Assembly (NCBI GenBank): GCA_946183785.1
Contig: CAMHCS010000005.1
Coordinates: 1-64,000 of the forward strand
From: an uncultured Selenomonadales bacterium
GTDB lineage: Bacteria; Bacillota; Negativicutes; Selenomonadales; Selenomonadaceae
Direction of reading: 5' to 3'
Length of the DNA: 64,000 nucleotides
Position 1 is the first letter of the stretch. The number at the start of each line of letters is the position of its first letter. The notes below the pieces were generated by a model. The model had not been told where the DNA came from and did no database searches. It was given only the letters and a program-made list of their open reading frames with translations. A program made the translations under genes and the position numbers. Positions 33,231-41,575 of the stretch are shown in pieces.

Positions 33231-35153
33231 ATGACGACCGACGACAAGCATAAGCAGCTTGCGGAAGACGCACTGAAAAAATACGACAAGGAGTCAAACG
33301 CATTAAAACACACGGGATTTATGGCAAAATTCGTCTCCGCGCTGGCCATCGCCTTTTCGATGTTTCAACTATACACGGCGATTTTCGGCGTGCTCGACGC
33401 CCAGCTCCAACGCGCCATACACCTCGGCTTCGGCCTGGCGCTGGTCTACCTCCTGTATCCGACCCGCCGCACATGGTCCAACAACGGCGTCCACCCCATC
33501 GACCTCGTATTGGCTTTCCTTGGCGCGGCTGCGCCCGCCTACCTTGTGATTAAGTACCACGAATTGGTTCTTCGCGCGGGAACCGTTACGCAAACGGACT
33601 TCATCGTCGGTCTTGTCGGCGTGCTGTTGGTCATCGAGGCGACGCGGCGCGTCGTCGGAATCCCGATGGTTTGCGTCGTACTGCTGTTCCTCACTTACGC
33701 GTTCCTCGGCCCCGATATGCCCGGCATGCTCGCTCATCGCGGCGTTACACCTCAGCAGCTCGTCGGCCACCTTTTCTATACCACCGAGGGCGTTTTCGGC
33801 ATTCCGCTGGGCGTTTCCTCGACCTTCATTTTCCTGTTCATCCTGTTCGGCGCCTATCTTGAATCCACAGGGCTCGGAAAATTCTTCATCGACCTGGCGA
33901 ACGCGATTGCCGGTTGGGCCAGCGGCGGCCCGGCAAAGGTCGCGGTGCTTTCCAGCGGGCTCATGGGCACCGTGTCCGGCAGCTCCGTGGCGAACGTCGC
34001 GGGCACGGGCAGCTTCACGATTCCAATGATGAAAAAGCTCGGCTACGACAAGGAATTTGCCGGCGCGGTGGAGGCGGCCGCTTCCACCGGCGGACAGCTG
34101 ATGCCGCCGGTCATGGGCGCCGCTGCGTTCCTGATGGCGGAATTTGTCGGCGTTCCCTATGTGGAAATCGTGAAAGCCGCGGTCATTCCCGCCGCACTGT
34201 ATTTCACCGGCGTCTGGCTCGGCGTCCATTTCGAAGCGAAGCGCAAAGGGCTCAAAGGCATGCCCCGGGAAGAGCTGCCCAAGGCCTGGGACATTTTCCG
34301 CGACCGCGGGCACCTTGCGCTGCCGCTGGTCGTAATCGTCTATCTTCTGGTGTCCGGCTACACGCCGATGCGCGCCGCGCTGTTCGCCATCGTGCTTTCG
34401 ATTCTCGCCTCCAGTCTCCGCGCTTCCACTCGCATGAAACCGATGGACATTGTCAACGGTCTTGAGAACGGCGCGAAATCCGTACTCGGCGTGCTGGTGG
34501 CCTGCGCCTCGGCGGGCATCATCATCGGCGTCGTCACGAAAACAGGCGTCGGCTTGAAACTCGCCTCTGCGCTGCTGTCCTTCGCCGGCGGCATGATGCT
34601 CCCGACCATGTTCTTCACGATGATTACCGCGCTGCTGCTCGGCATGGGCGTTCCGACCACTGCGAACTACGTCATTACCTCGACGATTGCCGCCCCGGCC
34701 CTCGTGCAAATGGGAATCCCGGTTCTCGCGGCACACATGTTCGTCTTTTACTTCGGCATCATCGCCGACGTCACGCCGCCTGTCGCCCTCGCCGCTTACG
34801 CCGGCGCGGCCATCAGCGGCGGCAACGCACTGAAGACCGGCGTCAACGCCTCGAAGCTCGCGATTGCCGCGTTTATCATTCCATACATTTTCGTACTGTC
34901 CCCGGTCATTTTGATGATCGACGCGACGCCGCTCAGCCTTGTGACGACCCTCGTCACCGCAATGATCGGCATGATCGCGCTCTCCTCGTCGCTGATCGGC
35001 CACCTTGTAACCGACATGAATATACTGGAGCGCGCCGTACTGTTCGCCGGAGGGCTTTTGATGATTATCCCCGGCGCCGTTACGGACCTGGGCGGTCTCG
35101 CCGTCTTCGCGCTCTCTGTGCTCATACAGAAAAGACGGCAGAAAAACCAATAA
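33231..35153 (+). CDS. Fused TRAP permease (4TM/12TM)
   Basis: A 640-residue inner-membrane protein joining the small (DctQ-like, first about 180 residues) and large (DctM-like) permease parts, as is usual for TAXI systems. Recognisable stretches are SSGLMGTVSGSSVANVAGTG, AASTGGQLMPPVMGAAAFLM and GMGVPTTANYVITSTIAAPA. It uses the ion gradient to import the substrate bound by the TAXI lipoprotein. It is the last gene of the operon, followed at once by a terminator. Confidence 0.95.
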   Translation: MTTDDKHKQLAEDALKKYDKESNALKHTGFMAKFVSALAIAFSMFQLYTAIFGVLDAQLQRAIHLGFGLALVYLLYPTRRTWSNNGVHPIDLVLAFLGAAAPAYLVIKYHELVLRAGTVTQTDFIVGLVGVLLVIEATRRVVGIPMVCVVLLFLTYAFLGPDMPGMLAHRGVTPQQLVGHLFYTTEGVFGIPLGVSSTFIFLFILFGAYLESTGLGKFFIDLANAIAGWASGGPAKVAVLSSGLMGTVSGSSVANVAGTGSFTIPMMKKLGYDKEFAGAVEAAASTGGQLMPPVMGAAAFLMAEFVGVPYVEIVKAAVIPAALYFTGVWLGVHFEAKRKGLKGMPREELPKAWDIFRDRGHLALPLVVIVYLLVSGYTPMRAALFAIVLSILASSLRASTRMKPMDIVNGLENGAKSVLGVLVACASAGIIIGVVTKTGVGLKLASALLSFAGGMMLPTMFFTMITALLLGMGVPTTANYVITSTIAAPALVQMGIPVLAAHMFVFYFGIIADVTPPVALAAYAGAAISGGNALKTGVNASKLAIAAFIIPYIFVLSPVILMIDATPLSLVTTLVTAMIGMIALSSSLIGHLVTDMNILERAVLFAGGLLMIIPGAVTDLGGLAVFALSVLIQKRRQKNQ

Positions 35154-35160
35154 AACAAAG

Positions 35161-35194
35161 CCGCGCCCGATTGGTCACGGGCGCGGTTCTTTTG
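35161..35194 (+). terminator. Terminator of the TAXI-TRAP operon
   Basis: CCGCGCCCG (35161-35169) pairs perfectly with CGGGCGCGG (35178-35186). TTCTTTTG follows. Confidence 0.85.
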
Positions 35195-35216
35195 TCGAAA
35201 CGGAAGATGATATGAT

Positions 35217-36179
35217 TTGAAAAAACCCTGGTTCGCCGTGTTGCTGACGGCGATTTTTACCGCACTCCTGACAGCGGCGGCGCTTTGTGCGGGCGCCGCG
35301 TATTTTGTGGGCGGCTATCTGGTCGACCTCGCGCTGAAGCGCGGCACCGTCGACAATCCAGACGCGCCGCCCGCCGTCTTTCGCAGCGCCATCGAAGGCA
35401 ACGGCAGAGCCATACGCCCCTCGCCGAAGCCAAACTTCGACGCGGAAAACTGGACGCTTCAATCCTTTGACCGTCTAACGCTCCAAGCAACGCATTTCGA
35501 GCCGGAGGAGGACAGTCATCGTTGGGTGCTCCTGCTCCACGGCTACGGCCTGACGCAGGCACACGTCTGGAGTTACGCGAACGCCTATCTCGCCCACGGC
35601 TATCACGCCGTAACGCCCGACCTTCGGGCCTCAGGCATGAGCGACGGCGTCTATGTCACCATGGGAGCCCTCGAAGCTCGCGACGTTGCTGCCTGGACGC
35701 GGCAAATCGTCGCCGCCGACCCGGGCGCCCGTATCGTACTGCACGGCGTCTCGATGGGCGCGGCGGCGGCCATGCTCGCCACCGGCGAGCCGCTTCCGAA
35801 AAACGTCGTCGCCGTCGTCGAGGACAGCGGATACGCCGACGCTTATGCGCTTTTCGCGTTGGAAATGGACAAGCTGCTCTCGCTCCCCGCGTTCCCGCTG
35901 CTTGACGCCGTCGATCTTGTCTGCGAGCACCGCGTCGGCTTCTCGTTCCGCGCGGCCAGCCCTGTCGAAACCGTCCGCCGCTCCAGTCTCCCGATCCTGT
36001 TCATTCACGGTACTGCCGACCGCCTTGTTCCGTTCGCGACGATGCAGACGCTCTACGACGCCTCCGCCTCCCCTGCAAAAGAGAAACTCGTCATAGAAAA
36101 AACCGGCCACGGCGCGCTCTATCAAGCGAAAAACTATTTCCCGAATGTATTTGCCTTTACGGACAAATGGACGGAATGA
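35217..36179 (+). CDS. Membrane-anchored alpha/beta hydrolase
   Basis: A 320-residue protein with an N-terminal hydrophobic anchor (WFAVLLTAIFTALLTAAALC). The hydrolase fold shows VLLLHGYG (about 104-111), nucleophile motif HGVSMGAAAAM (Ser about 179), the acid in LFIHGTADRLVPF and a late His in KTGHGALYQAK. It resembles the family of extracytoplasmic alpha/beta hydrolases with large lid-like N-terminal region; the substrate is unknown. The start is TTG 35217, with GGAAGATG upstream; no in-frame ATG is near. Confidence 0.88.
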   Translation: MKKPWFAVLLTAIFTALLTAAALCAGAAYFVGGYLVDLALKRGTVDNPDAPPAVFRSAIEGNGRAIRPSPKPNFDAENWTLQSFDRLTLQATHFEPEEDSHRWVLLLHGYGLTQAHVWSYANAYLAHGYHAVTPDLRASGMSDGVYVTMGALEARDVAAWTRQIVAADPGARIVLHGVSMGAAAAMLATGEPLPKNVVAVVEDSGYADAYALFALEMDKLLSLPAFPLLDAVDLVCEHRVGFSFRAASPVETVRRSSLPILFIHGTADRLVPFATMQTLYDASASPAKEKLVIEKTGHGALYQAKNYFPNVFAFTDKWTE

Positions 36180-36182
36180 AAA

Positions 36183-37961
36183 TCATTTCCTGTTTCTTCG
36201 GCGATCATGCTTCGTATAATAGGCAGCCTTTTCCTGATACATGACTCGATCCGCCCGGCGGAAGACTTCCTGATACTCCGTGTCTTCTCCGGGCTGGAAA
36301 ACAGCGGCTCCTTTGGAAACGGAAAGAAGCGTCTTATACGGTCTGTCCGCATGTTGATTCGACGCCATCTTTTGTTCCAAATCCTGATAATACCGTTCTA
36401 TATCGCTCGGCTGCATTCCGTCCAGGATTACAATAAACTCGTCTCCGCCAATCCGGTAGATATGATCCTTTCCAAACACTTTCTTCAACATTTGCGCCGT
36501 ATCGGCAATCGCAAGGTCGCCGCACTCGTGCCCGTATTCGTCGTTGATTTCTTTCAGCCTGTTCAGATCAAACATAAAAACTGTGAACGACGCTTTTCCC
36601 TGCCGAATCTCCTGATTCAGGGAATGGATTTTTTCCAGATAAGCGGTCTTGTTGCTGACCCCGGTCATCCCGTCGGTGACAGCAATCTTTCTGAGCTTTC
36701 GGTTCGCCTCTTGCAGTTCTTCCGTTGTAGCTGTAATAAATGTGGCCAGCCGATTGATCATGGAAACCTTGCCTTCGAGGTCTCGTTCCGCCCTGTGGAA
36801 TTCCGCAGCGGAATGCTCTTTCGCTTCGCCCTCCCGCATAATGGCAATGACCTGCGTTATATTGTGCTGGTCGACGCGATCGCCCGTCCGCAAAAACTCC
36901 CCGGAGGTATAAAACCCGGAAGTGGGCGCAACCATCTGATAAGGTTCGGTTTCTTTTCCCACCTCGCTGTTTCCCCAAAACGTACGGCGCGCCGCACAGG
37001 AAAAGACGAAAATGCACTCCGGCGCATACTTCAGGAATCTGTTTCCCTCCTTCCATACGGAATCCAGGATCGTCCACGGATCGCCATAGGCAATCCTCAC
37101 CTGTACGCCCTGGCGCATATTCGAAGTCATGGTCAGCGAACCGTCCGGATTGCTTGCGACCGGGGCGCGCATGATATCAATGCCGTGCTCCCGGTACAGG
37201 AAGGGAAACTCCAATGTATTGTTGAAAAAATATTCGTCGTCGCGAATATGCAGATACTTGTAATACGTTTCATACGCCGGACGATGATTCAGTTCCCTGA
37301 GAACGCATCCGTCCGCCATCGTGACGTCCATAAAGGAACCGAGCGGTTTCCAGCCGGTGACATAGGAACTCTCAATGTGGAAATCGTCGCCGCCGAAGAG
37401 GATAAAAACGACGCCGTGCTCCATATATCCTCCTGTCCCGGAAAAAACACACGCGTCATTTTTTCCCAGGTCCTCGCAAAAAGCCCCTCCCCCAAAAATC
37501 TGAACACCCGGCCGAACACGGGAAAGGCCGTCGCAAAGCGACGTCATCGACATGCCGCGAATCGTGACAAGCATCTCCACCGCCTTGACCCACGGCCTTT
37601 TTTCGACTTCGCCCGCCAGCTTTTCGGCAACGCTATCCTGCATGCCGGGCGCCATCGGATACTGCAGCAATTCCACTTTTGTGGAAGGATACTCGAACAG
37701 CGTGCAGACAACGGCAACCGACCCGCTTGAAAAATCGCCGCTCACGATATTCCCATAGGTCGAGCAGCCTGCATAAACAGCTTCCGGCAGTATCCGTCCG
37801 ATGGTTTCACCAACATGCGCAATCCGGCTGCTGTCCAGACTTTCAGTGAAGATTTGAATCATCACATTGGAACAAAGGCTGCTTCTTACCCACCGCCGCA
37901 GTTTTCGCAACTCTTCTTCGAGGGTTTTGTCATCCTGAAAGGTAAACTGATATTGTTTCAT
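36183..37961 (-). CDS. FIST-domain diguanylate cyclase
   Basis: A 592-residue soluble protein. Residues about 30-390 form FIST N and C sensor domains (IGRILPEAVYAGCSTYGNIVSGDF; CIFVFSCAARRTFWG; APTSGFYTSGEF), proposed for sensing small ligands in the cytoplasm. A coiled linker (DLEGKVSMINRLATFITATTEELQEANRKL) leads to a GGDEF domain with the exact RIGGDEF. The inhibitory I-site is degenerate (FGKD in place of RxxD). It would make cyclic di-GMP upon ligand sensing. It converges on the hydrolase gene with only 3 bases between stops. Confidence 0.92.
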   Translation of the reverse strand: MKQYQFTFQDDKTLEEELRKLRRWVRSSLCSNVMIQIFTESLDSSRIAHVGETIGRILPEAVYAGCSTYGNIVSGDFSSGSVAVVCTLFEYPSTKVELLQYPMAPGMQDSVAEKLAGEVEKRPWVKAVEMLVTIRGMSMTSLCDGLSRVRPGVQIFGGGAFCEDLGKNDACVFSGTGGYMEHGVVFILFGGDDFHIESSYVTGWKPLGSFMDVTMADGCVLRELNHRPAYETYYKYLHIRDDEYFFNNTLEFPFLYREHGIDIMRAPVASNPDGSLTMTSNMRQGVQVRIAYGDPWTILDSVWKEGNRFLKYAPECIFVFSCAARRTFWGNSEVGKETEPYQMVAPTSGFYTSGEFLRTGDRVDQHNITQVIAIMREGEAKEHSAAEFHRAERDLEGKVSMINRLATFITATTEELQEANRKLRKIAVTDGMTGVSNKTAYLEKIHSLNQEIRQGKASFTVFMFDLNRLKEINDEYGHECGDLAIADTAQMLKKVFGKDHIYRIGGDEFIVILDGMQPSDIERYYQDLEQKMASNQHADRPYKTLLSVSKGAAVFQPGEDTEYQEVFRRADRVMYQEKAAYYTKHDRRRNRK

Positions 37962-38147
37962 GATTCAAAATCCTTCCGGATCTGTCTGCCATAGCAGACC
38001 TGATCCACACTTCACAGGCTTTTGTATGGTATGCGCAAAACAGGGGATTGATGTTTCCAAGGATAATTATAAGTCAGGTTTATAAGGCCGTCAATGTTTT
38101 TACCCGGGAATTTAACTTAACTTGTCTGATTGTATTTCCTCCCACGG

Positions 38148-38176
38148 TTGCCCTGTTCTCCGTTTCATGCTATAAT
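38148..38176 (+). promoter_or_regulatory. Promoter of the hydG leader RNA
   Basis: TTGCCC (38148-38153), a 17-base spacer and TATAAT (38171-38176), with TG extending the -10 box. Transcription should start near 38183. Confidence 0.75.
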
Positions 38177-38182
38177 ACCTCC

Positions 38183-38338
38183 AGCAAGGCGGAAGGCTTA
38201 CTGACGCCAAGCGCGGGAAAAATGCAACCCCAAGGGATCACTGAAAAAGTCCCGCCGCGCCCCCTGCCGGGTCACGACCTGACTTATTCCGTGATTCCCA
38301 AGAACTCCCTGCGACGCCTTGCGGGGAGCTTTTATTTT
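38183..38338 (+). ncRNA. Structured leader or small RNA ending in a terminator, upstream of hydG
   Basis: About 155 bases. The basal helix GCAAGGCG (38184-38191) pairs perfectly with CGCCTTGC (38315-38322). Inside are an arm GCGCGGGA/TCCCGC-C-GCGC (38211-38218 with 38250-38260) and an arm GGG-TCACG/CGTGA-TT-CCC (38269-38276 with 38290-38299). The 3' strand of the basal helix is also the loop and part of the terminator stem (38305-38328), so the two are mutually exclusive. That layout suggests a riboswitch or attenuator for the operon starting at 38365. A free-standing 6S-like RNA is the main alternative. I matched it to no known class. Confidence 0.6.
38305..38338 (+). terminator. Terminator of the hydG leader RNA
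   Basis: CTCCCTGC (38305-38312) pairs with GCGGGGAG (38321-38328) with one G-U pair. TTTTATTTT follows (38330-38338). It ends 26 bases before the first gene of the operon. Confidence 0.75.
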
Positions 38339-38364
38339 GCACGATGTAAGCGGGAGGATTACGT

Positions 38365-38625
38365 ATGGAAAACAGAGTGGCCTTGATTGGCATTATCGTA
38401 AGCGACCGTTCGGCAGCGGAAAAGATGAACGCGATCCTGCACGAGTACGGCGACTATATTATCGGACGCATGGGCGTGCCATATAAGAAGCGCGGCATTT
38501 CCGTCATCAGCGTCGTAGTGGACGCCCCGGCGGACGTGGTCAGCGCTCTTTCCGGCAAGCTCGGCGCCCTGAAGGACGTCAGTACGAAGACGGTCTATAC
38601 GAAGACCTCCGACGACGAGGAGTGA
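38365..38625 (+). CDS. TM1266-type iron-only hydrogenase system regulator
   Basis: An 86-residue protein with an ACT-like beta-alpha-beta pattern (RVALIGIIVSDRSAAEKMNAIL; GISVISVVVDAPADVVSALSGKLG). It matches small proteins encoded beside [FeFe]-hydrogenase maturation genes (TM1266/YP_0 type), proposed as regulators. Its position 4 bases before hydG supports this. GGGAGG precedes ATG 38365. Direct DNA or ligand binding has not been read from the sequence. Confidence 0.85.
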   Translation: MENRVALIGIIVSDRSAAEKMNAILHEYGDYIIGRMGVPYKKRGISVISVVVDAPADVVSALSGKLGALKDVSTKTVYTKTSDDEE

Positions 38626-38629
38626 CGAC

Positions 38630-40060
38630 ATGGAGAACTTGAAATACGATCCGAAATCCCTGCGCGCCGAGGAGTTTATTCATCACGGCGAAATCATGGA
38701 TTCTCTCGCTTATGCCGAGGAAAACAAGTCGAACCGCGCCCTGATCGAAGGGCTGCTCGACCGCGCCGTCGACTGCAAGGGGCTGACACACCGCGAGGCG
38801 GCGGTACTGCTGGCCTGCGATTTACCCGACCTGAACGAGAAGATGTTCTCGTTGGCGAAAAAAATCAAGGAAGAACTGTACGGGCAGCGCATCGTGCTGT
38901 TCGCGCCGCTGTACCTTTCGAATTACTGCATCAACAGCTGCGTTTATTGCCCGTATCACGCGAAGAACAGGAACATTCGCCGCAAGAAGCTGACGCAGGA
39001 AGAAATCCGCCGCGAAGTCGTCGCGCTCCAGGACATGGGACATAAGCGTCTCGCGCTGGAGACCGGCGAGGACCCTGTAAACAACCCGATCGAGTACGTG
39101 CTGGAAAGCATTAAGACCATTTACTCCATCAAGCATAAAAACGGCGCGATCCGGCGCGTCAACGTCAATATCGCCGCGACGACGGTGGAGAATTACCGCC
39201 GCCTGAAAGAGGCGGGTATCGGCACGTACATCCTTTTCCAGGAAACGTATCACAAGGAGAATTATGAAAAGCTGCACCCCGCCGGACCGAAGCACGACTA
39301 CGCATGGCACACGGAGGCGATGGACCGCGCCATGGAGGGCGGCATCGACGACGTGGGCTGCGGCGTGCTGTTCGGGCTGAATCTTTACCGTTATGATTTC
39401 GTCGGGCTCTTGATGCACGCCGAACATTTGGAGGCCGTGCACGGCGTCGGGCCGCACACCATCAGCGTGCCGCGTATCCGCCCCGCCGACGACATCGATC
39501 CTTCCGCATTCTCCAACGCCATCGACGACGACACCTTCGCAAAGCTCGTCGCGGTCATCCGCATCGCCGTACCGTACACGGGCATGATCGTCTCAACGCG
39601 GGAATCCGAAGAAAGCCGCAAGCGCGTCCTCGATCTTGGTATCTCCCAAATTTCCGGCGCGTCCTCGACCAGCGTCGGCGGCTACGAGAAAAAGGAACGC
39701 CCGGAGGAGAATTCCGCCCAGTTCGACGTGAACGACACGCGAACGCTGGACGAGGTCGTTCAGTGGCTCCTCGACCTCGGCTACGTGCCGAGCTTCTGCA
39801 CGGCCTGCTACCGCGCGGGACGCACCGGCGACCGCTTCATGGCGCTCTGCAAAAGCGGGCAAATCAAGAACTGCTGCCTGCCCAACGCGCTGATGACGCT
39901 GAAGGAATACCTCGAAGACTACGCCAGCGAGGAAACGCAGAAGAAAGGCGAAGCCGTCATCAAGGCCCAGCTGGAGGAAATCCCCAGTCCCGCCGTCCGT
40001 GCGAAAGCGGCGGAATACCTGAAAGAGCTCCACGACGGCATGAGGGACTTCCGGTTTTGA
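38630..40060 (+). CDS. hydG: [FeFe] hydrogenase maturase HydG
   Basis: A 476-residue radical SAM enzyme of normal length. The SAM cluster motif is CINSCVYCPYH (Cys-x3-Cys-x2-Cys, about 103-110). The C-terminal auxiliary-cluster cysteines are in SFCTACYRAGRTG and IKNCCLPNA. HydG cleaves tyrosine and makes the CO- and CN-bearing iron unit of the hydrogenase H-cluster. HydE, HydF and the hydrogenase itself are not in this window. It follows the TM1266-like gene and is probably co-transcribed with it. Its TGA overlaps a TTG start of a small downstream gene. Confidence 0.96.
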   Translation: MENLKYDPKSLRAEEFIHHGEIMDSLAYAEENKSNRALIEGLLDRAVDCKGLTHREAAVLLACDLPDLNEKMFSLAKKIKEELYGQRIVLFAPLYLSNYCINSCVYCPYHAKNRNIRRKKLTQEEIRREVVALQDMGHKRLALETGEDPVNNPIEYVLESIKTIYSIKHKNGAIRRVNVNIAATTVENYRRLKEAGIGTYILFQETYHKENYEKLHPAGPKHDYAWHTEAMDRAMEGGIDDVGCGVLFGLNLYRYDFVGLLMHAEHLEAVHGVGPHTISVPRIRPADDIDPSAFSNAIDDDTFAKLVAVIRIAVPYTGMIVSTRESEESRKRVLDLGISQISGASSTSVGGYEKKERPEENSAQFDVNDTRTLDEVVQWLLDLGYVPSFCTACYRAGRTGDRFMALCKSGQIKNCCLPNALMTLKEYLEDYASEETQKKGEAVIKAQLEEIPSPAVRAKAAEYLKELHDGMRDFRF

Positions 40061-40311
40061 GCAGGGAATTTTCACTCCTGACCGTCGAGGAATACACGAA
40101 AATTTGCCTGCGCTTCGCCGAGGATACGAAAAACGACGGCGACCTCGACGACGGACGATTTTTCGTCACCTGGCGCGGCGGCTGGACGTCAAGCTGCGAC
40201 AACGCCCACGGAGGCGTCGGCGTGCGCTGGGCCTTCGGCAAAAGCGCGGAGGAAATCCGCCACCTCGCGCCGCAAAAATTTGAGGAACTGCTGCGGCTCG
40301 CCTCCCGATGA
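40057..40311 (+). CDS. Small uncharacterised protein coupled to hydG
   Basis: An 84-residue reading frame starting at TTG 40057, which overlaps the hydG stop (TTGA); there is no strong ribosome site of its own. The sequence (LTVEEYTKICLRFAEDTKNDGD, RFFVTWRGGWTSSCDNAHGGVGVRWAFG, EIRHLAPQKFEELLRLASR) looks like a real soluble protein with high local complexity and one Cys. No family was recognised. It is followed by a terminator. Confidence 0.65.
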   Translation: MSREFSLLTVEEYTKICLRFAEDTKNDGDLDDGRFFVTWRGGWTSSCDNAHGGVGVRWAFGKSAEEIRHLAPQKFEELLRLASR

Positions 40312-40330
40312 AAAAAAACATTCCATTGCA

Positions 40331-40385
40331 GAAAAAATCACCCCTGCCTGTGACGCAACCGTCATGGACAGGGGTGAACATTTTT
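40331..40385. terminator. Bidirectional terminator between the hydG and M50 genes
   Basis: TCACCCCTG (40338-40346) pairs perfectly with CAGGGGTGA (40369-40377). Runs of A before and T after fit both directions. Confidence 0.8.
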
Positions 40386-40391
40386 ATAGTC

Positions 40392-41021
40392 TCACAGAAG
40401 CACCAGCCATATCCCGCTGAACAAGCCCAGCAGAAACTGCGCTATCGGGACCAGGATATAGCTCAAAATCGGCGTGGCGATGAAAATGATGAAGATAATC
40501 ATGCTGTAACGTTCGAGGCTCGCGAAGCGATACTGCATCTCGTAAGGCAGGACGGCCATCAAAATGCGCGAACCATCCAGCGGCGGCAACGGAATCAGGT
40601 TGAATACGCCGAAGTTGATATTGTAGACGACAATCAGCCAAAGCACCGCACGCAGGCCGTAGCTCATTTCCATGTGCAACGTATGCGTGAGGAAAAACAT
40701 CACGCCAAGTGCAATGAATGCCAACAAAAAATTCATCGCGGGTCCGGCCAGCGCGACGAGAATTTCTCCTTTTTTCCTGTCGCGGAAATTATTCGGATTG
40801 ATGACGACAGGCTTCGCCCAACCGAACCGGGCGATAAACAGCATCGCGAGGCCGATGGGGTCGATATGCGCCAACGGATTCAACGTAAGCCGCCCCATCA
40901 GGCGCGGCGTGAAATCCCCCATCGCCACCGCAGCTCGCGCGTGCGCGTATTCGTGCAGCGCGAGGGCTATAATCAGGCCGGGAAGCCCCGCGATCATTTC
41001 CATCAAATTGAAGCCAAACAT
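40392..41021 (-). CDS. Site-2 protease family (M50) membrane metalloprotease
   Basis: A 209-residue inner-membrane protein with the zinc motif ALALHEYAHARAA (HExxH about 23-27) and the second motif FNLIPLPPLDGSRIL (Asp about 151), plus several membrane helices. It resembles the compact YwhC-type M50 proteases; the substrate is unknown. It is the last gene of the leftward housekeeping operon, starting 1 base after the NUDIX gene stop. Confidence 0.93.
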   Translation of the reverse strand: MFGFNLMEMIAGLPGLIIALALHEYAHARAAVAMGDFTPRLMGRLTLNPLAHIDPIGLAMLFIARFGWAKPVVINPNNFRDRKKGEILVALAGPAMNFLLAFIALGVMFFLTHTLHMEMSYGLRAVLWLIVVYNINFGVFNLIPLPPLDGSRILMAVLPYEMQYRFASLERYSMIIFIIFIATPILSYILVPIAQFLLGLFSGIWLVLL

Positions 41022-41022
41022 T

Positions 41023-41574
41023 TTAGTTCTCCTTTTCTCGTCGCGCCGAGTACATCAAAAGCGCGGTGACGGTTTTGCCGTCGATGATCGTATTGTCGTA
41101 TATCTTGTCCACCGCTTCTGACAACGGCATGCGGACGGCGTTGATGAATTCATCCTCATCCGGGCAGTCCTCGCCCGCCGTCAAACCTTTCGCCAAATAG
41201 ATATGGATCCACTCGTCGGAGAAGCCCACCGTCGTCGCCAATGAAAACAGTTTCGTATAACATTCGGCGGAATAGCCCGTTTCCTCTTTCAATTCGCGCT
41301 TCGCACATTCCAACGGATCCTCTCCGGGAACGTCGAGCTTTCCGGCGGGGATTTCCAACGTGACTCGCCCGACGGGATAGCGATACTGGCGCACGAGAAT
41401 CACCATGCCGTCCTCAGTCACCGGCAGCACCGCCGACGCACCGGGATGCTTGACCCATTCGCGTGTCGTCTCATGCCCGTTCGGGAGCATTACCTTATCC
41501 CGGCGCACATGGAGCAGCCGTCCGTCGAAGATACTTTCGCTCGAAATCCTTTTTTCAATCAAATCCTCGTCCAT
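41023..41574 (-). CDS. nudF: ADP-ribose pyrophosphatase (NUDIX hydrolase)
   Basis: A 183-residue NUDIX enzyme. The box spans GEDPLECAKRELKEETGYSAE with its REx2EE core. The N-terminal VMLPNGHETTREWVKHPGAS and the EIPAGKLDVPGE lead-in are typical of ADP-ribose hydrolases. ATG 41574 (MDEDLIEK) has GGAGG upstream and sits 1 base after the recN stop. It is commonly encoded after recN in Firmicutes. Confidence 0.93.
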   Translation of the reverse strand: MDEDLIEKRISSESIFDGRLLHVRRDKVMLPNGHETTREWVKHPGASAVLPVTEDGMVILVRQYRYPVGRVTLEIPAGKLDVPGEDPLECAKRELKEETGYSAECYTKLFSLATTVGFSDEWIHIYLAKGLTAGEDCPDEDEFINAVRMPLSEAVDKIYDNTIIDGKTVTALLMYSARREKEN

Positions 41575-41575
41575 T

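Larger units (their letters stand above)
37962..38364. other. Intergenic region between the FIST-GGDEF gene and the hydG operon
   Basis: The gap contains a short perfect hairpin (GTCTGC-CATA-GCAGAC, 37984-37999), which falls in the leader of the leftward gene, and the promoter plus structured RNA of the rightward operon (38148-38338). The stretch 38000-38147 shows nothing recognisable. Confidence 0.55.

Noticed and set aside
33369-35150. Minus-strand open frame of about 590 codons
   Set aside because: Antisense to the fused TRAP permease, low complexity and rich in His, Arg, Gly and Asp; not a protein.
36207-37730. Plus-strand open frame of about 500 codons
   Set aside because: Antisense to the FIST-GGDEF gene, whose reading frame has clear domains.
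38183-38338. Signal recognition particle RNA or cyclic di-GMP riboswitch
   Set aside because: The SRP tetraloop region (GGAAGG with AGCAG) and the conserved cyclic di-GMP aptamer boxes are not present in the right arrangement.
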